DNA of 64,000 bases from Nonomuraea basaltis (GTDB lineage Bacteria > Actinomycetota > Actinomycetes > Streptosporangiales > Streptosporangiaceae), in the NCBI RefSeq assembly GCF_005893125.1, contig NZ_VCJS01000030.1, forward strand, positions 1-64,000. The letters run 5' to 3'. Of this stretch, positions 59,112-64,000 are shown one piece after another. Under the pieces are notes generated by a model. The model was not told the DNA's origin, searched no databases, and saw only the letters and a program-made list of their open reading frames with translations. Made by a program: the position numbers and the translations under genes. How positions within the stretch are numbered: the first letter of the stretch is position 1; each line of letters starts with the position of its first letter.

Positions 59112-60075
59112 GCATTCCCGCCGAACGGAACTGACGCGGTGAGACGCCGTAGGCGATCTTGAACACGCGGGAGAAGTGCGGAGCATCAGGCAGACCCCAG
59201 CGCGCTCCGATCTCGGACACGGACCGGCCTGCGTGCACCGGGTCGACAAGCATCCGACGACAATGCTCCAGGCGACGCGTGCGGATCCAGGACGACACGC
59301 TCATGCCCTCCGTGCTGAACAGCTGGTGCAGCTGCCGCACCGAGATGTAGTGCGCGGCGGCGATCTGAGGCGGCGTGAGCGATTCGTCGTCGAGGTTCGC
59401 CTCGATGAAGTTCTTGATCTGGTTCAGCAGCCTTCGCCGAGGCTCGTTCGTCCCTTCCAGCCCGACGTCGAGCTCGTTCGCGAACAGAGTGGTGACCAGG
59501 TCGATCGTGGTATGTGCGAGCCGCAATGCAGCGCCGCCGTTCAGCGACTCGAAGTTCTTCGCCATCCGGAGCAGGAACGGACTGATCACCTGGCACATCG
59601 CGCGGTTCGCCGGCAGTCTGGTTGCCGTCAGCTCGCCCAGGTCCGCGGTGGGCAGGTCGATCGAGGAGCGGGGGAACATCAAGACGATGTGCCGCATGTT
59701 GTCGTCCGATATGAGTGTGTACGGCCTCGTCGTGTCGTAGAGGGAGATGTCGCCGGGGGTGAGCAGCGCTTCCTTGCCGTCCTGGAGCAACAAGCTGCTG
59801 CCGCGTAGCTGCATCGAGAGCTTGTAGTAGTCGCGACTCGAATTCGTTACCAGTTCCGGGGTTCGGAACACCGAGTGCTGACTGACGCGGATGTCGAACA
59901 TGGCGAGCCGGTCGATGCGCTTGGCGCGCAGTTGCCCATGGAAAGAGTCGGGCCGGTCGGTCTGCACCTCCAGCGGAACGAAGCTCTTGGAAACGTGCGT
60001 TCGCCACTCGTGGAAGTCCGAGGTGAGGTAGCTCTCGACTTCATGTCGTGAGCGCGGTGTTGAATCCACCGTCAT
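59101..60075 (-). CDS. AraC-family regulator
   Basis: This 324-aa regulator has an N-terminal AraC_binding_2 (FeaR/OruR-like) domain (DRLAMFDIRVSQHSVFRTPE, LSMQLRGSSLLLQDGKEALLTPGD). The C-terminal double helix-turn-helix is LTPPQIAAAHYISVRQLHQLFSTEG then SEIGARWGLPDAPHFSRVFKIAYGVSPRQFR. GGGAGG precedes ATG 60075. Its neighbours suggest it induces the GMC enzyme and perhaps the Liv operon in response to their substrate. Confidence 0.92.
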   Translation of the reverse strand: MTVDSTPRSRHEVESYLTSDFHEWRTHVSKSFVPLEVQTDRPDSFHGQLRAKRIDRLAMFDIRVSQHSVFRTPELVTNSSRDYYKLSMQLRGSSLLLQDGKEALLTPGDISLYDTTRPYTLISDDNMRHIVLMFPRSSIDLPTADLGELTATRLPANRAMCQVISPFLLRMAKNFESLNGGAALRLAHTTIDLVTTLFANELDVGLEGTNEPRRRLLNQIKNFIEANLDDESLTPPQIAAAHYISVRQLHQLFSTEGMSVSSWIRTRRLEHCRRMLVDPVHAGRSVSEIGARWGLPDAPHFSRVFKIAYGVSPRQFRSAGMPAT

Positions 60076-60212
60076 GAATCCTCCCGGTCTGATTGCTCGA
60101 GTCCACTTTGCACCCTCGATGTGACCGGCGACACAGTCTGGCGCAACTTGCTCCTGCGTGCTAAAAATCCTGCACGGTGAGACAAGTTCCCACGATCACC
60201 CCTGAAGTATTG

Positions 60213-60286
60213 TAAGTGATCTTGCTAGGGAGTAAATGATCGTGGGCGGTGTCGATGATGCACCGTATGCTACGATAAGTGATCGT
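60213..60286. repeat. Repeated TAAGTGATC elements and dyad before the AraC gene
   Basis: TAAGTGATC at 60213-60221, TAAATGATCG at 60233-60242 and ACGATAAGTGATCGT at 60272-60286 share a core. The last is a dyad, ACGAT-N5-ATCGT. A further ACGATCAC, the inverse, lies at 60192-60199. They look like operators of a GntR- or TetR-type protein, in an AT-richer patch of the 340-bp gap 60076-60415. Confidence 0.45.
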
Positions 60287-60309
60287 TCGTGTACTCTGGC
60301 GAATGTGGC

Positions 60310-60360
60310 TGTGCTGGAGCGTCGTCCGTTGCGCGAGCGCGGTCGACTCCTGCCAGCCAG
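60310..60360 (+). pseudogene. Possible start of a decayed GntR gene
   Basis: A GTG reading gives VAVLERRPLRERGRLLPARH. The VLERRPLRER stretch is like the beginning of GntR proteins, whose next residues form the winged helix, but here the similarity ends at once. The operators just upstream would suit a GntR gene. This is weak evidence. Confidence 0.2.
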
Positions 60361-60415
60361 GCACCCGCAAACCCGAGATCCCCAGACCACCCCGAAGATC
60401 ACCAACAGCATCCGA

Positions 60416-61114
60416 TCAATGATCCGTCCCCAGATACGTGCGTTGGAGCCGTTCGGGGTCTTCCACCAGAACTGATGCCGGACCCCGGTAGGTCAGCCGG
60501 CCTCCGGTGATGACGGCCGCCTCGGTCGAGATTCCGAGAGCGAGCTGTGCGAACTGTTCGACCAGCAACACGCCCATACCGTCCGCGGCGAAGTCCTTCA
60601 CGAGTGGCAGGAGCCGCCTGAAGACCGCAGGGGCCAGTCCCAGCGACATCTCGTCGACCAGGAGGAAGCGGGGTCGGGTGACGAGCGCGCGTGCGAGCAC
60701 GAGCATCTGCTGCTCTCCGCCGGACAGGAGGGTCGCCGCGCTGTCATGACGCTTGCGGAGCTCGGGGAACAGCTCGAAGGCGCGCTTGATGTCCGCGGAT
60801 GAGCGCGTGGCGACGCGAAGGTTCTCGGTCACCGTCAGGGAGCCGAACACTGTGCGGCCCTGCTCGACGTGCACGATCCCCAGTCCCCGTCGACCGACCT
60901 TGCTATGCCGGGTGATCTCCTGGCCGTCGCAGGTGATGGAACCCCGCGCGACGTCGACCAGTCCGGAGACGGCCTCGAGCAGGGATGTCTTCCCGGCTCC
61001 GTTCGGGCCGATGAGTGTCGTCACCTCACCCCGTCGGACGGTGAGGGACACGTCGGTGACGACGCGGCCACCTGCCCGGTCGACGCAGACCTGCTTCAGC
61101 GTGAGCTCGCTCAT
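60416..61114 (-). CDS. livF: ABC transporter ATP-binding protein LivF (second system)
   Basis: This 232-aa ATPase has Walker A GPNGAGKTS near residue 40, signature LLSGGEQQML, Walker B FLLVDEMSLG and the LivF-type LLVEQFA. It is the last gene of the second Liv operon and overlaps the fusion gene by 4 bp. In most LivF proteins the Walker B is LLLDEPS; here Pro is replaced by Met, which should not stop catalysis. Confidence 0.92.
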   Translation of the reverse strand: MSELTLKQVCVDRAGGRVVTDVSLTVRRGEVTTLIGPNGAGKTSLLEAVSGLVDVARGSITCDGQEITRHSKVGRRGLGIVHVEQGRTVFGSLTVTENLRVATRSSADIKRAFELFPELRKRHDSAATLLSGGEQQMLVLARALVTRPRFLLVDEMSLGLAPAVFRRLLPLVKDFAADGMGVLLVEQFAQLALGISTEAAVITGGRLTYRGPASVLVEDPERLQRTYLGTDH

Positions 61115-62970
61115 GTTGACTCCTCCCCGAGGTAGGCCCGCATCACCTTCGGGTCATTGAGGACGACGTCTGGCGTCCCGGCAGAGATCACGCGTCCGAA
61201 GTCGAGGACGACGAGTGACGTGCAGACCGATCGGACCATGTCCAGGTCGTGCTCGATCAGGAGGACCGCCGTGCCGAATCGTTCGGGGACCGCCTGGAGG
61301 TGGCGCCCGAAGCGGATGTGTTCCTCGTGCGACAGGCCCGCGGCGGGCTCGTCGAGCAGGAGCACCCGAGGACCACTCAACACGTGCGCGGCCACCTCCA
61401 CAAGGCGGCGTGTGGCCAGGTCGACGTCGGAAAGGAGGGAATGCGCCTGCGGGCACTCGAAGTGCTCGAGCGTCTCATCGATCGCCGCACGATCAGGACG
61501 CCCGTGGGCGACCATGCGCACGTAGGCGCCCACTCGGAGGCCCGGCGGAACCCGATCCTGCTGGAATGTGCGACGCAGACCTGCCCGTGCCCGCGGCGTC
61601 GGCCGCAGGCCGGTCACGTCACGGTCACCGAGCTCGACCACTCCGCGCTCGGAACGGGTGAACCCGGTGAGGACATCGACCAGTGACGACTTCCCGGCTC
61701 CGTTGGGGCCGATCAGCCCGACGATTGCGCCAGTGGGTATGTCGAGGTCGACATCGTCGAGGGCGGTCACCGCACCGAATCGCAAGGTGATGCCGCGAGC
61801 CGACAAGGCTGGCCCATGCGTCGCTGACCGCCCGGTCGGTGTCCGGGGAGGCGGACGAGTCGCCTCGGAGTGGGCGGTCGACGCGCGTGCTGCGGTCACG
61901 GGTCCTTGTTCGGTCAGATGCGTTGCCTCTGGAGCCCGGCGTCTACGGAGCCGGCTCAGGTTGTCCCCGAGGCTGTTGCCCGATGCGACCGCCTGGATGC
62001 CGGCGAGCCCGAACACCACCAGGGCCCAGTCCTGCGGAACGCCCCAGATGCGCAGCAGTTCAGGAATGCCGACCCAGAGCACGCCACCGACCACCGCTGC
62101 GACGACGGCCTGTGCGCCTACCACTACCGCCAGGACGTACAGCGTGAGCGATGCGGTCGGTTCGAAGCTGCTCGGGTAGAGGACCCCGACCTGTCCCGCG
62201 GTCACGCCGCCGCTGATCCCGGCCAGGAGCGCGCTGAGACCGAACGCTGACGTCTTGGCGAAGGGCACGTTGACCCCGGCCGCCGCAGTGCCTCGCTCGG
62301 AGTAGGCCACGGCGCGCCAGCTCGAACCGAGGCGCGTTCGCCCGAGATAGGCGACCAGGACCCCTGAGGCAATGAGGATAGCGGCTGCCAGGACGAAGTA
62401 GTCCGGGTCGGATGCCGCCGCGCTCGGCCGACTGATGAAGAGCCCGTCGTTGGTCCCCGGGAACTGGGTGAGTCCCAGGGTCTGTCGAGCTGCCGCCGCG
62501 AAACCGAGAGTGACCACGGCGAGGTTGACACCGCGCAACCGGAGAGCTGGGAGGCCGATGACCACGCCGACGAGCCCCGAGGCCATGCCGCCGACGGCGA
62601 TCCACACGACGAGCCCGCCGGGTGCCTGCCAGATACTCAGCTGGGCCACGACGACCGCGCCGACCGCGGCGAACGAGAGCTGACACAAGGAGATCATTCC
62701 GGCCCGTCCCGAGACGACTCCGATGCCGACCAGGGCGATTGCGGCTGCGACCACGGTGATGCCCAGAAAGACGAGGTACGGCGAGAGTGCACGACTGGCC
62801 ACGATCGCGAGGAGCAGTGCGACCACTGCGCCTGAGGCCGGCATGAGCGGGTGTTGGCCGAAGTCGAAGGTACCGACGAGCCGCGCCCACGGATTGCGGC
62901 CCGGCTGCGCGTCGCGAGACTCTCGTCTCACCTGAACGGCCGCGGCGCGACCGGTGTCAACGGGCGACAT
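61111..62970 (-). CDS. Fused ABC permease/ATPase, LivM-LivG (second system)
   Basis: This 619-aa fusion has a LivM permease to about residue 335 (GLPALRLRGVNLAVVTLGFAAAARQ). A Pro/Thr-rich linker follows, then a LivG ATPase with Walker A GPNGAGKSS, a variant signature and Walker B VLLLDEPAAGLS. Gene order and fusion are as in the first system, but the sequences are clearly different, so they are not a recent duplication. It overlaps the LivH gene by 14 bp. Confidence 0.92.
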   Translation of the reverse strand: MSPVDTGRAAAVQVRRESRDAQPGRNPWARLVGTFDFGQHPLMPASGAVVALLLAIVASRALSPYLVFLGITVVAAAIALVGIGVVSGRAGMISLCQLSFAAVGAVVVAQLSIWQAPGGLVVWIAVGGMASGLVGVVIGLPALRLRGVNLAVVTLGFAAAARQTLGLTQFPGTNDGLFISRPSAAASDPDYFVLAAAILIASGVLVAYLGRTRLGSSWRAVAYSERGTAAAGVNVPFAKTSAFGLSALLAGISGGVTAGQVGVLYPSSFEPTASLTLYVLAVVVGAQAVVAAVVGGVLWVGIPELLRIWGVPQDWALVVFGLAGIQAVASGNSLGDNLSRLRRRRAPEATHLTEQGPVTAARASTAHSEATRPPPRTPTGRSATHGPALSARGITLRFGAVTALDDVDLDIPTGAIVGLIGPNGAGKSSLVDVLTGFTRSERGVVELGDRDVTGLRPTPRARAGLRRTFQQDRVPPGLRVGAYVRMVAHGRPDRAAIDETLEHFECPQAHSLLSDVDLATRRLVEVAAHVLSGPRVLLLDEPAAGLSHEEHIRFGRHLQAVPERFGTAVLLIEHDLDMVRSVCTSLVVLDFGRVISAGTPDVVLNDPKVMRAYLGEEST

Positions 62971-63814
62971 CCCACACCTGATTTCTCTGGCTCCACAGCA
63001 GGAGCACGAGGATGACCGCGAACGGAATCCAGAACTTGAGGACCGACAGCTGGTTCGACTGGGCGAGGGCGCCCTGTAGCATGCCGAGCCCGATACCGCC
63101 CGCGACTGAGAGCCAGATGGACCGGAAGGCGCCGACCAGCGCGGCGGCGGCAGATGGCACCACGAGCATCGTCAGTGAGTACTGGTCGTTCGTCTGGGTC
63201 GGCGCGACGAGGGCGACCGCCACCCCCGCTACCACGCCGGTGGACAACCACACTGCGACGGTCAGAGACCTGGCGGGGACCCCCAGCAGCTCTGCTGTCG
63301 ACGGTCGCTCCGACAGCGCCCGGAGCAGTACTCCGGCATCGGTCCTGCGCAGCACCAGGTGCGCAGCACTCGCGACCGCGACGGCCAGCAGGCACATCAC
63401 CACGGCGATCCACGTGACCACCGTCCCGCCGAGGTCGACCGCCGCACCGTGAACGAGCGGCGCGAAGTTCTTGGGCTTCGTCCCGAAGGCGATGAACGAC
63501 GCTGACAGCGTGAGGAGCAGTGCTGCGATAGAGACTGCGGATCGGTGCGTGATGTCCGCCTCCGGCATCCAGTGTGCAAGCACTGCACCGAGGATGCCGG
63601 AGGCCGCCGTTGCGACGGCCACTCCGAGAAGCACGGCCGGAAGGGCCGGCATTCCATGGTCCGCCAGCGTGACTGCTGTGTAGGTCCCGAACATGGGCAA
63701 CGCGAGCTGGGCGAAGTTCACGACCCGGATGAGCTGCGCCATCAAGGTCAGGCAGACGGCGATGGTGGCGTAGAGGCCGCCCAACGCCAGTCCGCTCAGA
63801 GCTCCTGAGATCAT
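62957..63814 (-). CDS. livH: ABC permease LivH (second system)
   Basis: This 285-aa permease has about eight helices and the LivH opening SGLALGGLYATIAVCLTLMAQLIRVVNFAQL, with VNFAQLALPMFGTYTAV. It follows the binding-protein gene by 12 bp. It is shorter in the last loop than the first LivH but keeps the family core. Confidence 0.92.
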   Translation of the reverse strand: MISGALSGLALGGLYATIAVCLTLMAQLIRVVNFAQLALPMFGTYTAVTLADHGMPALPAVLLGVAVATAASGILGAVLAHWMPEADITHRSAVSIAALLLTLSASFIAFGTKPKNFAPLVHGAAVDLGGTVVTWIAVVMCLLAVAVASAAHLVLRRTDAGVLLRALSERPSTAELLGVPARSLTVAVWLSTGVVAGVAVALVAPTQTNDQYSLTMLVVPSAAAALVGAFRSIWLSVAGGIGLGMLQGALAQSNQLSVLKFWIPFAVILVLLLWSQRNQVWDVAR

Positions 63815-63826
63815 CGACTGCTCAAC

Positions 63827-64000
63827 TCAGCCTTGGTCGACAATGAGCCAGTTGTCCGCGGCGTTCTGCCACGAGCCCTTGTCGAGGACGATCGGCCAGC
63901 CGGCGTGGTTCGGCTGGTGGCTGTTGCCCGACCCGAACTGGTATGGCGTGCCGACCATGGCGTTCTCGATCGGCGCCATCTTCTTCAGTGCCTCGGTCAC
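63827..64000 (-). CDS. C-terminal part of a Liv-type substrate-binding protein (partial)
   Basis: The last 57 codons of a periplasmic binding protein run off the window. The end, ALKKMAPIENAMVGTPYQFG and PIVLDKGSWQNAADNWLIVDQ, resembles the C-terminal lobe of amide/branched-chain receptors. It heads the second Liv operon. Its ligand and start are outside. Confidence 0.85.
   Translation of the reverse strand: MTEALKKMAPIENAMVGTPYQFGSGNSHQPNHAGWPIVLDKGSWQNAADNWLIVDQG

Noticed and set aside
60236..60475. 79-codon plus-strand frame in the AraC/LivF gap
   Set aside because: It has no domain match and overlaps the LivF stop. Only a short GntR-like stretch in the area is noted.

Overview
The window is high-GC DNA with dense genes, many GTG starts and 4-bp ATGA/GTGA overlaps. 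It carries MHS and DHA2 transporters, an LAL regulator, an ECF41 sigma factor, a CYP/ferredoxin pair, Tat exports and F5/8C-tailed enzymes. This points to a chromosomal accessory region of a filamentous actinomycete. I favour Streptosporangiaceae (Nonomuraea-like), but that is inference. No rRNA, tRNA, CRISPR array or prophage was seen. One decayed IS5-family transposase and several truncated genes mark old rearrangements.

Layout. (1) 1-16.2 kb is a catabolic island: a TetR tail, an MHS transporter, an MBL lactonase-like hydrolase, a Tat-exported PQQ-type dehydrogenase with a cupredoxin-like tail, a Liv ABC importer with fused LivM-LivG, a TPP enzyme, an aldehyde dehydrogenase, an IclR regulator, a class III CoA-transferase, a small citrate-synthase/citryl-CoA-lyase-like protein and a secreted ThuA-like protein. 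Related 17-bp pseudo-palindromes occur in tandem pairs, exactly 21 bp centre to centre, before the PQQ gene, on both sides of the aldehyde dehydrogenase/iclR gap and before the ThuA gene. They suggest one regulon under the local IclR. (2) 16.4-26.9 kb encodes mostly secreted proteins: a Cys-rich copper-storage protein, a penicillin-acylase/discoidin protein, a Tat beta-propeller behind a KstR-type box and an EEP/jacalin protein, then a STAND ATPase and a GH29 fucosidase. (3) 27-43 kb holds a multicopper oxidase with a two-component system, then short regulator/enzyme pairs (Lrp/AKR, MBL, LysR/MFS, TetR/MDR, two GNATs, WYL/DinB-VOC), several with clear operators. (4) 42.6-48 kb has SDR/ECF41 sigma with ECF41-type promoters, a P450, a truncated ferredoxin, LysR and EamA remnants, a hydrolase and an MFS pump. 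(5) 48-57.3 kb has a secreted beta-propeller, an IS remnant, an LAL regulator, a four-gene membrane operon, MarR, and a YczE-like protein with a coupled 24-aa ORF. (6) 57.5-64 kb has a GMC oxidoreductase, an AraC regulator and a second Liv operon, again LivM-LivG fused, running off the end.

How the genes may work together. In the first island a plausible flow is import of a carboxylate-like substrate (MHS, Liv), periplasmic alcohol oxidation (PQQ enzyme), aldehyde oxidation, CoA activation, and carbon-carbon bond formation or cleavage by the TPP and citrate-synthase-like enzymes. The last island resembles import plus GMC oxidation under AraC control. The substrates cannot be read from sequence.
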